From a virus, in the IMG/VR virus record IMGVR_UViG_3300005965_000002, positions 1 through 64,000 of that record: 64,000 bases of DNA, one strand, 5' to 3'. The position numbers and the translations under genes are program-made. This document shows positions 6,533-14,539 of the stretch, piece after piece; the stretch's first letter is position 1, and every line of letters begins with the position of its first letter. Below the pieces are notes generated by a model, which saw only the letters and a program-made list of their open reading frames with translations, had not been told where the DNA came from and did no database searches.

Positions 6533-7360
6533 ATGTTCGAATATTTACAAGGCTTACATCCTTTGCTTTCCTATTCTTTATCCACTCTCCTTGTAATAGC
6601 TGCGGTAATTATTTCTCTTTTTGCTAAAATAAAATGGGATAAACAATCTTTATCAATAGGCGGTACAGATGACGGAGATAAAAAGAATAATATTAAAGAA
6701 GCTAATCAAAAATCGAGTACCGTTAAGGTTCAGGAAAGAAATTGTATTGACTGCGTTTTTTATGTACTAGCATTAAGAGAGAAGTTTGAAATAGAATACG
6801 TGGCCGTAAAAGATAGCGTGTTAAAGGATCAGATGAATTTTGCTGAACAGAAGTTAAGCGAAGTCAAGACCACTGCTACCACTGAGTTTACTAAAAAATT
6901 GAAAGATCTAGAGCTTAATAAAAACGGAGATATTAGCATAGAAGAGCAATTTTTCAGGGAGACTACTCGTTACGAACTCTTCTGTAGTGTACTAAGAGAA
7001 GTAATGCATATTATTAAAGATGAAATAAGAAGATCCTTTAAGGAAAACGGTTATTTCGATTTTCAAGAAGGTGAGTTTTCTAACTACTTACGTAATAAAA
7101 TGGACTACTTAGAAAGTTTAGCTCTCAACCATTTTTCATCTCGTTATCCTTCATATAATAAAATTTTACCTCTTAGTGAGATCAAAGAAATTTACTTGGA
7201 TAACCGAAAAGAGCTAGAATCGACTTTAAGAGAAGTTTTTACAATTAGTAGAAGTATTAAGACTAAAGCGGATACAGAGGTTAAGAATAAAAAAGAAGAA
7301 TTCAAGAAAAGAATTGATAGCTTTATAAATAAAAGAAATAAAGCCCAGGATGAGGATTGA
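6533..7360 (+). CDS. membrane-anchored coiled-coil protein, 275 aa
   Basis: The N-terminus has one transmembrane segment (LSTLLVIAAVIISLFAKI, residues about 18-36), then a hydrophilic linker with NCIDCVFY and a long charged helical region rich in Lys/Glu (residues 80-275). Not recognised. Being on the minority plus strand behind an AATAATC box, it may belong to a different (perhaps late) expression class. Its last 19 bases overlap tRNA-Thr(GGU) on the other strand. Confidence 0.75.
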   Translation: MFEYLQGLHPLLSYSLSTLLVIAAVIISLFAKIKWDKQSLSIGGTDDGDKKNNIKEANQKSSTVKVQERNCIDCVFYVLALREKFEIEYVAVKDSVLKDQMNFAEQKLSEVKTTATTEFTKKLKDLELNKNGDISIEEQFFRETTRYELFCSVLREVMHIIKDEIRRSFKENGYFDFQEGEFSNYLRNKMDYLESLALNHFSSRYPSYNKILPLSEIKEIYLDNRKELESTLREVFTISRSIKTKADTEVKNKKEEFKKRIDSFINKRNKAQDED

Positions 7361-7413
7361 ACTCACGACCCCTACCTTACCAAGGTAGTACTCTACCACT
7401 GAGCTACCTGGGC
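7342..7413 (-). tRNA. tRNA-Thr(GGU)
   Basis: Acceptor GCCCAGG/CCTGGGC, anticodon loop TTGGTAA (GGU), T loop TTCAATC, no encoded CCA. The 3' end overlaps the end of the plus-strand gene. Confidence 0.93.
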
Positions 7414-7417
7414 GTAA

Positions 7418-7495
7418 TGGGGTGACCGAGGGGAATTAAACCCCCAACCACCAGAGCCACAATCTGGTGCTCTACCCGGTTGAGCTACGGCCACC
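7418..7495 (-). tRNA. tRNA-His(GUG)
   Basis: Anticodon loop TTGTGGC reads GUG. The extra G-1 faces C73, the histidine hallmark. CCA is encoded, T loop TTTAATT. Confidence 0.93.
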
Positions 7496-7505
7496 ATAAA
7501 TTCAT

Positions 7506-7757
7506 TTATGCAGATTTTAAAATATTTGACAGATAGGAAATAATGTCTGTGCTCTCGTCAGCTCTGTTGCGGGGTAGCTTATGCAGTTTACTTAAAGCTT
7601 TCTCAACCGTCTCCCGGTCAATATCCATCGGCAGCTCATTTATCTTCTCAGGAGATAGTATTTTTACCTTGTAGTGTCCGTTTCCATTTGATGCGAATAA
7701 TACCTTTATGAGCTTACCCTGGTTGTAAAAAAATTCCTGGTAATTAGGTTTTGACAT
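7506..7757 (-). CDS. unknown protein, 83 aa
   Basis: Soluble small protein (MSKPNYQEFFYNQGKLIKVL...). No motif recognised. An AATAATC-TCT-TAATAG box lies about 40 bases upstream, and the leader has GGAGACG before the ATG, supporting independent transcription. Confidence 0.6.
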   Translation of the reverse strand: MSKPNYQEFFYNQGKLIKVLFASNGNGHYKVKILSPEKINELPMDIDRETVEKALSKLHKLPRNRADESTDIISYLSNILKSA

Positions 7758-7796
7758 TCTTCGTCTCCGTTTGTATGATAGACGATAATAGAATGC

Positions 7797-7812
7797 CTAT
7801 TAAGAGATTATT
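7797..7812 (-). promoter_or_regulatory. AATAATC-N3-TAATAT box
   Basis: AATAATC-TCT-TAATAG on the minus strand, upstream of the 83-aa gene. Confidence 0.5.
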
Positions 7813-7836
7813 AGTTGTGAACAAAATAACGAAAAA

Positions 7837-7912
7837 TGGCAGACCCGAAGGGACTCGAACCCCCAACCACTGGTTTTGGAGACCAGGACTCTACCAATTG
7901 AGCTACGGGCCT
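7837..7912 (-). tRNA. tRNA-Trp(CCA)
   Basis: Anticodon loop CTCCAAA reads CCA; acceptor AGGCCCG/CGGGTCT with G discriminator and encoded CCA; T loop TTCGAGT. Confidence 0.94.
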
Positions 7913-7914
7913 GT

Positions 7915-8811
7915 TTAATATCCTATTAATTTTCTCATTAAGTGTTTTCTATATCTGTTCATGATTTTGTGCCTACCCGCAGTTCTCCCTACGACTGTAT
8001 CTTCCGGTGCCCTCTCGTGGAGAAAGTGCTTAATGTATGTGTTTGTTATCAGCCTACACTCAACACCAGCAAACATAGAATCTACCCCAAAGGCCACGTC
8101 CTCATGGCCCCAGGATTTGAATTCAGTGTCATCGAAGTAGAATAGATCATCGTTTATTCTTCTTATTGCTTTTAAGCCTGGAACGTCTATTGCAAAGTTA
8201 CATGACCAAGTAATTCTACCTGTAAGGATAAGATCCATCTTCTCGTTAAATGAAGTCATTTTATTATACAGATCTACTATTCCTGAGATATCCCGATAAT
8301 CTTTATAATCGAGCTCGCGCTCAAAATAAAGGTTATCGTAAAGATTGTCGCTGTTCGAGTTCAAAAAAGAAGAGGGCATCTTATCTACTGGCATATAGCA
8401 ACAGGACTCATCGTCTTTTAAGAACTCTTCAAAATCTTCAGGCCGTTGTATATGCTCTCTCATTCCGTAGAAGCCCACACACTCACTACCATACTCTGAG
8501 AAAGCTTTCTCATAATTTTCTATAAAGTGTTTATTCGCTGGGAAAGAATCTCCGTCGAAGAATACCAGATAATTATTACCCATGGTGAGTGCTTTGTTGA
8601 TACCTATGTTTCTCCCCCGGGCTCTTCCTACTGATTTTTCATTACGGATCACTGTCACAAGGGTATCCACAATTGGGTAGAAAGGTTCTATGGAACCATC
8701 ATCTACGACAATGATGTTTCGAGGTAGTACTGTTTGCTCACAGAGTTTTGCTATTGCATAATTAACAAAATTTTGCTGATCTCGGCAAAGTATAATTACT
8801 GATGTGCTCAT
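7915..8811 (-). CDS. family 2 glycosyltransferase
   Basis: A 298-residue GT-A enzyme. The start STSVIILCRDQQNFVNYAI and IIVVDDGSIEPF are the nucleotide-binding strand and DDGS motif of GT2. GRARGRNIGI and NYLVFFDGDSFPA supply the DxD-like metal site, and EFKSWGHEDVAFG resembles the acceptor/catalytic ED motif. It likely adds sugar to phage DNA, virion or host envelope; the target is unknown. It overlaps the 67-aa gene at TAATG, just downstream of the topoisomerase operon. Confidence 0.85.
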   Translation of the reverse strand: MSTSVIILCRDQQNFVNYAIAKLCEQTVLPRNIIVVDDGSIEPFYPIVDTLVTVIRNEKSVGRARGRNIGINKALTMGNNYLVFFDGDSFPANKHFIENYEKAFSEYGSECVGFYGMREHIQRPEDFEEFLKDDESCCYMPVDKMPSSFLNSNSDNLYDNLYFERELDYKDYRDISGIVDLYNKMTSFNEKMDLILTGRITWSCNFAIDVPGLKAIRRINDDLFYFDDTEFKSWGHEDVAFGVDSMFAGVECRLITNTYIKHFLHERAPEDTVVGRTAGRHKIMNRYRKHLMRKLIGY

Positions 8812-9014
8812 TATTTTACCAATTTAGCTTCTTTTCTAAGTACCTTTTTTCCATTATCATAGTCGTACTTAATTATATAGTCTTCATCGTTAGCTGGGCA
8901 GCTTACAAGTATATGATCACCAAAATCTCCTAAGATAGTATCTTCCTCAGTGAAGATATAACCAGTGTCTGGATCCTGTGGATATTTGGAATAGTCTAGT
9001 TTAAAACAATTCAT
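8811..9014 (-). CDS. small acidic protein, 67 aa
   Basis: Lies between topA and the glycosyltransferase with ATGA/TAATG overlaps on both sides, so it is co-translated. Acidic and beta-rich (DTILGDFGDHILVSCPAN). Not recognised. Confidence 0.6.
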   Translation of the reverse strand: MNCFKLDYSKYPQDPDTGYIFTEEDTILGDFGDHILVSCPANDEDYIIKYDYDNGKKVLRKEAKLVK

Positions 9015-11026
9015 TTTTTCTTCCCATATGTTTTTCTTTTAAATTCAATAGGATTACATTCCATATCAAACATTCTCTTACATGCTGGAAAACCTGAGCA
9101 CCCTCCAAATTCTTTACCTGTCTTTGTAGACTTGCGGATAGCAACGGGCTTTCCGCACTTATCACATTTAAAAGGTTTTCCCGAGGAGTCCTTTAAGTAG
9201 TTAACTTTTTTAACGACGGGGGAGCCGTCATCACCTATTTGAAAGGTGGCTTTGCATTTAGCCTTGCCTTTTTCCATAAATCCGGCACATCCGTAGAACT
9301 CCCCATAGCGACTTTTTCGTATTACTAACTTATGAGTTTTACATATAGGACAGACAATATCTGTCTCTTCTGCTTTCTTCATACTTTTTGCTGTTTTTGC
9401 TGCGCCGATTCTTTTTTGTAATTCGCTGTAAAAATCATCTACAGTTTCATACCATACTAACGTACCCGCAGCTATCTCATCAAGTTTATCTTCGATACGG
9501 GCGGTATATTTTGTGTCCATTAATTCGGGGAATGCCCCCTTAAGAAAGTCGCTTACTGTTGTCCCGAGTTCTGTAGCTATAAACTTTTTGCCTTGTCTTT
9601 CAACATATGCTCGTTTTATTAAAGTGTCGATAATGGAAGCATACGTGGAAGGTCTACCCACACCGTTTTCTTCTAATGTCTTCACCAGGGAGGCATCATT
9701 GTAGTGTGGCGGCGGTTGGGTAAAATGCTGAGAAGGATCCACTACTAAAAGATTCGAATCCTCTCCCTTATTTATTTCAGGCAAGATCTGATCTTTAGAA
9801 GAGCCGAAGGACCAAACTTTTAAGAATCCGTCGAATTTTAACTTCTGACCGCTTGTCTGGAACTCATGCTTTTTCGACCCGCTTTCGACGGTAATCTTCA
9901 TCGTGTCGAAGATTGCGCTCTCCATTTGACTAGCTACAAATCTTTGGTAAATACCTTTATATAGTTTTATCTCGTCCGGAGAGTTAGCATTCACTACATT
10001 TAAGTCAGTAGGTCTAATGCCCTCATGAGCTTCCTGAGCAGATTTGGATTTAGTTTTAAATAAGCGAGGTTTAGAAGGTAGATATTTATTACCATAGGAC
10101 CCCTTTATATGGTCTCTCACAGCGACCATAGCTTCTTTACTAATATTTAGTGAGTCGGTCCTCATGTATGTGATTAGTCCGCTTTCATACAACTTCTGAG
10201 CTACGCTCATCGTTTTTTTACCAGGCCAGCCGTAAACAGCGGAAGCAAATTGTTGTAAAGATGAGGTGTTAAAGACAGGATAGGGGCTACGGGTTTTCTC
10301 AGATTCCTTTACATCTTTAATTTTCCAGGAATCCTCAGCCTTTATAGAATCGACAACTTCTGTAGCTTCTTTTTCGTTTTTAATCTTTTCTTTTTTTACA
10401 TAAGAAGCCTTAAAGCTATCCTTACGAGGAGTAGCAAAAGTCCCCTCAATTTCCCAATACTCCTCGGGTTTAAAGGCGTCTATCTCTTTTTGTCTCTCTG
10501 CTATGAGCATCAACCCAATAGATTGTACCCTACCGGCGCTCGTACCCTTACATACTTTTCTCCACAATACAGGAGAAACACCATATCCTACTAGCCGGTC
10601 CAGTACAGCACGGGCTTGCTGTGAGTGATACATTTCTTCATTCAGATCGCCTGGATTGGCAAAGGCTTTATGTATAGCTGATTTTGTGATCTCATGAAAT
10701 GTGGTGCGTTTGATAGGGCAAGCGTTTTTAATAGCAAATTTAGCTAGATGCCAGCCAATTGCTTCTCCCTCTCTATCAGGGTCAGAAGCTATGTAGCAGA
10801 GACTGCTTTTCTTAGCCGCCTCTTTGATCTCTTTTATTACCTTACTCTTTTTTTCAGCTATTACATATTTAGGCGCGTACTGGTTATCAACATCAATCGA
10901 AAGCCCTTTAGGATCTATTTGGTAACAGTGCCCAAAGGAAGCTTTAACCACGTACCCGGATCCCAGGTAGCTTTGTATTTTTTTAATCTTCGCAGGACTC
11001 TCAACAATAACTAAGATCTTTCCCAT
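9011..11026 (-). CDS. topA: DNA topoisomerase I (type IA)
   Basis: A 671-residue bacterial-type enzyme relaxing negative supercoils. Toprim comes first (ILVIVESPAKIKKIQ; ASDPDREGEAIGWHLA with the DxDxEG metal site). The active-site tyrosine is in SGLITYMRTDS near residue 290. GVGRPSTYASII follows, and two C-terminal zinc ribbons (CPICKTHKL... and CDKCGKPVA...) end the protein. It is shorter than the 865-residue E. coli protein, mostly in the C-terminal repeats. GAGG precedes the start; its stop overlaps the next gene. Confidence 0.95.
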   Translation of the reverse strand: MGKILVIVESPAKIKKIQSYLGSGYVVKASFGHCYQIDPKGLSIDVDNQYAPKYVIAEKKSKVIKEIKEAAKKSSLCYIASDPDREGEAIGWHLAKFAIKNACPIKRTTFHEITKSAIHKAFANPGDLNEEMYHSQQARAVLDRLVGYGVSPVLWRKVCKGTSAGRVQSIGLMLIAERQKEIDAFKPEEYWEIEGTFATPRKDSFKASYVKKEKIKNEKEATEVVDSIKAEDSWKIKDVKESEKTRSPYPVFNTSSLQQFASAVYGWPGKKTMSVAQKLYESGLITYMRTDSLNISKEAMVAVRDHIKGSYGNKYLPSKPRLFKTKSKSAQEAHEGIRPTDLNVVNANSPDEIKLYKGIYQRFVASQMESAIFDTMKITVESGSKKHEFQTSGQKLKFDGFLKVWSFGSSKDQILPEINKGEDSNLLVVDPSQHFTQPPPHYNDASLVKTLEENGVGRPSTYASIIDTLIKRAYVERQGKKFIATELGTTVSDFLKGAFPELMDTKYTARIEDKLDEIAAGTLVWYETVDDFYSELQKRIGAAKTAKSMKKAEETDIVCPICKTHKLVIRKSRYGEFYGCAGFMEKGKAKCKATFQIGDDGSPVVKKVNYLKDSSGKPFKCDKCGKPVAIRKSTKTGKEFGGCSGFPACKRMFDMECNPIEFKRKTYGKKK

Positions 11027-11033
11027 TTATACC

Positions 11034-11276
11034 TCATATGATTTGTCGTATCAATTCATTAAGTTCTGGCTCACCATACCAAAAAAAATATTGGTAATTT
11101 TCATAACTGATGTATATTATTCCTACTTCTTTTTTTATGTGTTTTCTCAAATGATCTATTACAGAGGGAGTACACATAGATACTCTTAAAGAGGCTATAA
11201 TGTGGCTCGGGAATTCTTTTATAGCATCCCGGACTCTCCTGTATATTTTTTCTTTTTCTGTAATATATCGATTCAT
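11034..11276 (-). CDS. unknown protein, 80 aa
   Basis: Seven bases upstream of topA, in the same operon. A basic N-terminal helix (MNRYITEKEKIYRRVRDAIKE) is followed by a beta-rich tail with YISYENYQYFFWYG. Not recognised. Confidence 0.55.
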   Translation of the reverse strand: MNRYITEKEKIYRRVRDAIKEFPSHIIASLRVSMCTPSVIDHLRKHIKKEVGIIYISYENYQYFFWYGEPELNELIRQII

Positions 11277-11285
11277 AAGAAATAA

Positions 11286-11361
11286 TGGTGGAGCCGGTCG
11301 GGATCGAACCGACGACCGCTAGCTTGCAAAGCTAGTGCTCTCCCAATTGAGCTACGGCCCC
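11286..11361 (-). tRNA. tRNA-Ala(UGC)
   Basis: Acceptor GGGGCCG/CGGCTCC with G3:U70, anticodon loop TTTGCAA (UGC), encoded ACCA, T loop TTCGATC. Confidence 0.95.
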
Positions 11362-11637
11362 TTATTCAGAAAAATTGGCAGAATTCTTTATATGTTTTTT
11401 AGTTTCTATTCTATTGACTAATATCCCAATGAGGTTTGTAAAAGAATTTACCTCAGTAGCTTCAACGTAATAGCAGCCCCCGCCGAGAGCCGGTTCAATG
11501 TTGAAAAGGATACCCATCCATAAGCCGGTTACAGGGTCCTGGGCAATCTCTCTAACGAGCCATCCTTTAGGTATAAGGCTAAGGACGCTTTCTTCTTGAT
11601 TTTTGGGTTTGCTTTTAAAAAATGAAAACATAGGCAT
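11362..11637 (-). CDS. unknown protein, 91 aa
   Basis: Ends exactly at the tRNA-Ala 5' base. Sequence includes LIPKGWLVREIAQDPVTGLW and GGGCYYVEATEVNSF; no family recognised. It may start at Met1 or Met3 of MPMFSFF. Confidence 0.55.
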   Translation of the reverse strand: MPMFSFFKSKPKNQEESVLSLIPKGWLVREIAQDPVTGLWMGILFNIEPALGGGCYYVEATEVNSFTNLIGILVNRIETKKHIKNSANFSE

Positions 11638-11645
11638 TTAATTGT

Positions 11646-11731
11646 TGGTGCTCCGGGGGAGACTCGAACTCCCAAGGGCAGTGCCCGCCAGATTTTGAAT
11701 CTGGTGCGTTTACCAATTCCACCACCGGAGC
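11646..11731 (-). tRNA. tRNA-Leu(CAA)
   Basis: Acceptor GCTCCGG/CCGGAGC with ACCA, loop TTCAAAA (CAA), long variable arm CGGGCACTGCCC, T loop TTCGAGT. Confidence 0.94.
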
Positions 11732-11967
11732 TAAAGAATGATTGTTTTGCTTTCTCTACAAGTTTCTTCCAAACGGTTGTACTCAGTTTTGGGTACTGTC
11801 TGTGTGCGGTACTGATGATATGAGGCGATACCCATTCCAAGAAGAAGGATGCTGAGGAGAGCAGCACTTATGAATAAGCCATCACCTGACGTGGCTGCTA
11901 AAGCTACTGAAAGAATGACAATAAAAAAGAGGAAAGAGATAACTATTACTAAAAAAATAGGTAGCAT
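11731..11967 (-). CDS. two-helix membrane protein, 78 aa
   Basis: Two hydrophobic segments (IFLVIVISFLFFIVILSVAL and LFISAALLSILLLGMGIA) with a short loop, then a charged tail (YNRLEETCRE). AAGGAC precedes the ATG at 11967; longer forms lack an RBS. The stop is at the tRNA-Leu(CAA) 5' end. Function unknown; could be holin-like or a membrane accessory protein. Confidence 0.6.
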   Translation of the reverse strand: MLPIFLVIVISFLFFIVILSVALAATSGDGLFISAALLSILLLGMGIASYHQYRTQTVPKTEYNRLEETCRESKTIIL

Positions 11968-11968
11968 A

Positions 11969-12157
11969 CTAGTCCTTTTTTGAGGCGTCGCGCTTATAGA
12001 TATCACATTTAGATATACCACATTTGCTGATGCCCTCTAGTGTTCTTTGTTCCAGGTCAGAATAGTCTTCCCACGGAATAATCGGGGTAAATGATTCTTT
12101 GGCTTTCTTCCCCATCTCAGTACGGCTTTGAATATTTTCTATGTTAGGCTTATCCAA
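11969..12157 (-). CDS. unknown protein, about 62 aa
   Basis: A TTG at 12157 preceded by AAAGGAA, three bases after the upstream stop, is preferred; an ATG at 12199 without RBS is the alternative. The C-terminus has two CGISKCDIYK-like cysteines. Not recognised. Confidence 0.5.
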   Translation of the reverse strand: MDKPNIENIQSRTEMGKKAKESFTPIIPWEDYSDLEQRTLEGISKCGISKCDIYKRDASKKD

Positions 12158-12159
12158 TG

Positions 12160-12336
12160 TTATTCCTTTACTTCTCCTGAAAATATGTGATTGTCGCATT
12201 TAACTACATCATCTTGACAGGTATCTTTTAGTACCGGATGATGCCCTCTAAATTCAGGATTGCTCATGCATTTAGGCCATTTATCAGTATGGTCACACAT
12301 AATGCATAAATTAGGTAATGTAGCTAATTCATTCAT
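12160..12336 (-). CDS. cysteine-rich small protein, 58 aa
   Basis: ATG with AGGAAG upstream, just after the tRNA-Leu(UAA) 3' end. Cysteines in NLCIMCDHTDKWPKC, DTCQDD and VKCDNH suggest a small zinc- or iron-sulfur-binding fold. Function unknown. Confidence 0.6.
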   Translation of the reverse strand: MNELATLPNLCIMCDHTDKWPKCMSNPEFRGHHPVLKDTCQDDVVKCDNHIFSGEVKE

Positions 12337-12406
12337 AAATACTTCCTGAAAAAATGGTACTCGGGACGAGATTCGAACTCGTACGGGGTTACCCCCAATG
12401 GATTTT

Positions 12407-13174
12407 CTTACTACTCTTGCTTTCACAAGCCGCTATAACGTTGTAGTCTGGACTATATCATCTCCTTAGTAAAACCTTAGGAGGGACGTGCATAGTCTCT
12501 GAACCTTCCCCATTTTAAAGGGGCTCGGCTGCTGATTACCCAATCTCTGATAGTTTTTTAACTTTCACACCCGCTGTTTTCAGCCATGTTGTAGTCATCT
12601 GAGCTATAAGGGCTTTCCAGCAATTCTCGTCCTGCTCACCTATTGATTTCTCAATAAGGGCTCTTTGATCCCTTATAAAAAAGTGAAGCCTGCCATGCTG
12701 CATCCTACTAATAATTATCATGTTACTTAAAGAGTTGTCTTTTATATCACCGTTAATATGATGAATAACTTCGTTATAAGAAAGTTTTCTCTTCAAAACT
12801 TGTTCAGCTATTACCCGGTGTATATCTTTAGAACTTCCTTTAAGTTTATTGTAATTACCAGTAGCATTGTTACCTATTTTTGAGACTTTTCTATAGCATT
12901 CTAAACAGTACTTTTGGTCTTTGTGGTTTAGCTTAATTTTTTTAGTGCATAAAACACAAAATCCCCAACCGTATCTATTTTTGTAAGCCGCTCCTCCTTT
13001 TTGAAGATAAAAATATTTACGTCTTTCTAGGTAACAAGGATTACAGTATCGTCTTCCTTTTGTTGGCGGGATCTTTTTACATTTAACACAAAGCCTCTCC
13101 ATAATAACTCCTTTTATTGGAAGGACCAATATTAGGAGATTATGGTGGACACAACGTGTCAAGTGTAAAAAACA
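12407..13174 (-). ncRNA. group I intron in tRNA-Leu(UAA)
   Basis: A 768-nt intron ending in omega-G, with core strings CAGAGACTAT and GATATAGTCCAGACTACAAC and the 3' end GAGTAGTAAG shared with the other tRNA-Leu intron. It hosts an HNH endonuclease gene on the same strand. Confidence 0.88.
12536..13102 (-). CDS. HNH homing endonuclease inside the tRNA-Leu(UAA) intron
   Basis: A 188-residue protein. The N-terminal half carries two zinc-binding cysteine clusters (CVKCKK...YCNPC and CVLCTKK...YCLEC). The C-terminal half has the HNH core VIHHINGDIKDNSLSNM, then HGRLHFF. The ATG at 13102 has GGAG upstream; longer reading enters the tRNA exon. It would cut an intronless tRNA-Leu allele to spread the intron. 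Confidence 0.88.
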   Translation of the reverse strand: MERLCVKCKKIPPTKGRRYCNPCYLERRKYFYLQKGGAAYKNRYGWGFCVLCTKKIKLNHKDQKYCLECYRKVSKIGNNATGNYNKLKGSSKDIHRVIAEQVLKRKLSYNEVIHHINGDIKDNSLSNMIIISRMQHGRLHFFIRDQRALIEKSIGEQDENCWKALIAQMTTTWLKTAGVKVKKLSEIG

Positions 13175-13230
13175 AAGTCCACAGTGTCTACCATTCCACC
13201 ACCCGAGCATGTCAAAGATCATCTCATATG

Positions 13231-13259
13231 AATATACTCCTTTGATTATTCTAATTAAA
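13231..13259 (-). promoter_or_regulatory. promoter, TTTAAT-N16-GTATATT
   Basis: A one-mismatch member of the class, 22 bases upstream of tRNA-Leu(UAA). Confidence 0.65.
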
Positions 13260-13268
13260 GTAAAAAAG

Positions 13269-13352
13269 TGCGGAGAAAGGGACTCGAACCCTTAATCTCA
13301 TTTAGAGAATTAGCTCCTCGGGCTAACGTGTATACCATTCCACCATCTCCGC
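13269..13352 (-). tRNA. tRNA-Leu(GAG)
   Basis: Acceptor GCGGAGA/TCTCCGC, anticodon arm TTAGC-CCGAGGA-GCTAA (GAG), long variable arm, T loop TTCGAGT, no encoded CCA. Confidence 0.93.
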
Positions 13353-13393
13353 AATTATCTTTTGATATCCTTTTGTAGAAAAAGGAGATATGT

Positions 13394-13825
13394 ATGATAA
13401 TCAAAAAACTGGAAAAATATGCTTCTATCTTAGAAGATAGAGGTATGAAAAAGCAGGCTTTTGAAATAGATTTAATTTGCAATAGCATAGAAAAAGCAGC
13501 TTTTAAGTTTCCATGGACTAAGAAAAAAGAGCAAGACAAAGCTGAACTTGAGCAACTTATAGGTGACCGGGTAAAGAGCGATAATAAGTTTCTGGCTAAT
13601 AAGATTGAGATCTATGATCGTCAAAAAAACTTTTCTTCTGAGGGCCGCGTAAGGACCAAAAACCCTCCTAAAGAATTTAAGAACAAGTTTGTTGAGGGTC
13701 CAGATGGGTATTGGTACCTTCAGGATGATAGAGCGATGAGCGTACAGAAGTTTCCAGATAAAATGGTTCTATACGATGACTCTAAAGACCTTGGCGTACC
13801 GGTCCAAGGGTTAGAGATAATGTAA
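13394..13825 (+). CDS. unknown plus-strand protein with the shared 30-residue N-terminal module
   Basis: A 143-residue protein. Residues 5-35 carry a helical module (YASILEDRG, then DLICNSIEKAA) also found in the proteins at 24393, 27907 and 57509. The rest is hydrophilic, with EGPDGYWYLQDDRAM. Strong AAAGGAG ribosome binding site. A degraded AATAATC-like box (AATTATC-TTT-TGATAT) lies just upstream. Function unknown; a shared targeting or packaging role of the module is a guess. Confidence 0.7.
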   Translation: MIIKKLEKYASILEDRGMKKQAFEIDLICNSIEKAAFKFPWTKKKEQDKAELEQLIGDRVKSDNKFLANKIEIYDRQKNFSSEGRVRTKNPPKEFKNKFVEGPDGYWYLQDDRAMSVQKFPDKMVLYDDSKDLGVPVQGLEIM

Positions 13826-13930
13826 AGACCGACCTCAGCTTCATAGGTTTAGCGTTGTTTCGCCTGCCACGCCTCAGCAGAGGGCCCGGGGTTCTGCGGG
13901 CCCAGGCGCACTTCCTGGTTTCTGGTCTTT
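13824..13930. ncRNA. compact pseudoknotted RNA candidate, 107 nt
   Basis: Bounded by the perfect 7-bp stem AAAGACC/GGTCTTT. Inside, CGCCTG/CAGGCG encloses an H-type pseudoknot: GGGCCC pairs with a second GGGCCC while GCAGA between them pairs with TCTGC beyond. It is far more GC-rich than its surroundings. It begins at the stop of the plus-strand gene and ends 10 bases before tRNA-Tyr, so it could be a 3' UTR element or an independent RNA; the strand is undecided. Confidence 0.5.
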
Positions 13931-13940
13931 AATGTAAAAA

Positions 13941-14025
13941 TGGGAGCACTAGGACTCGAACCTAGGAAGGCCGCTACAGCCGCCGGAGCTACAATCCGGT
14001 GCATTCGCCGCTATGCTATACTCCC
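13941..14025 (-). tRNA. tRNA-Tyr(GUA)
   Basis: Acceptor GGGAGTA/TGCTCCC, loop TTGTAGC (GUA), long variable arm, T loop TTCGAGT, no encoded CCA. Confidence 0.93.
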
Positions 14026-14041
14026 TTAATCGGTAGTTAAA

Positions 14042-14124
14042 TGCTGACGGAGAGACTCGAACTCTCATGAGCATAAGCCCACCAGGTCCTGAACCTGGCG
14101 TGTCTACCATTCCACCACATCAGC
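14042..14124 (-). tRNA. tRNA-Leu(CAG)
   Basis: Acceptor GCTGATG/CGTCAGC, arm CCAGG-TTCAGGA-CCTGG (CAG), long variable arm, T loop TTCGAGT, no CCA. Confidence 0.93.
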
Positions 14125-14130
14125 GAAAAA

Positions 14131-14204
14131 TGGAGACGGGATCGGGATTCGAACCCGAGATGGGAGTTTTGCAGACTCCTGCCTTACCGCTTGGCTATCC
14201 CGTC
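14131..14204 (-). tRNA. tRNA-Cys(GCA)
   Basis: Acceptor GACGGGA/TCCCGTC with U discriminator and encoded CCA, loop CTGCAAA (GCA). Confidence 0.94.
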
Positions 14205-14206
14205 TT

Positions 14207-14237
14207 AAAAGGAAGACTCTATGAAACAGAGTCTTCC
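14207..14237 (-). terminator. rho-independent terminator
   Basis: Perfect 10-bp stem GGAAGACTCT/AGAGTCTTCC followed by TTTT on the minus strand, ending the 49-aa gene before tRNA-Cys. Confidence 0.7.
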
Positions 14238-14308
14238 CTCTATATAAAAAGGACAATTTCCTAACTAATGTGCCTATCAATGCGTCAAAATGTCAAAGAG
14301 CAATCTAA

Positions 14309-14458
14309 CTATCGAGTTTTGATGATCTTCACTCGATCTATTCTTTTTCTAACTTCTTCTTCAGGCATCATAGCTACCATACGCCGAGCTTGAGCCTTGC
14401 TTACACAAATTCTTTTTTCAATCAATCCGTCAATGAGTTCGTTTTTCTTATCTTCCAT
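14309..14458 (-). CDS. small helical protein, 49 aa
   Basis: Very strong ribosome binding site (AGGAGGAG) before the ATG, with terminators on both sides. Charged helical sequence with KAQARRMVAMMPEEEVRKRI. Function unknown. Confidence 0.65.
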   Translation of the reverse strand: MEDKKNELIDGLIEKRICVSKAQARRMVAMMPEEEVRKRIDRVKIIKTR

Positions 14459-14475
14459 ATCTCCTCCTAAACGCA

Positions 14476-14510
14476 AAAAACCCCTCCCAGGTTTGCTGGA
14501 AGGGGTTTTT
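14476..14510 (-). terminator. strong rho-independent terminator
   Basis: Stem CCCCTTCCAG/CTGGGAGGGG followed by T6 on the minus strand; closes the 38-aa gene unit. Confidence 0.85.
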
Positions 14511-14539
14511 CTAACTATCGGTATCTTTTGCTTATTTCG

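Larger units (their letters stand above)
12355..13208 (-). tRNA. tRNA-Leu(UAA), interrupted by a group I intron
   Basis: The 5' exon is 13208-13175, the 3' exon 12406-12355 with encoded CCA. The joined anticodon arm is GTGGA-CTTAAAA-TCCAT, anticodon UAA, acceptor GCTCGGG/CCCGAGT. The intron splits U34 from A35, exactly the site of the cyanobacterial/plastid intron. Confidence 0.92.

Noticed and set aside
7942-8525. Plus-strand frames inside the glycosyltransferase gene
   Set aside because: No RBS and no recognisable sequence; the minus-strand GT2 motifs are strong.
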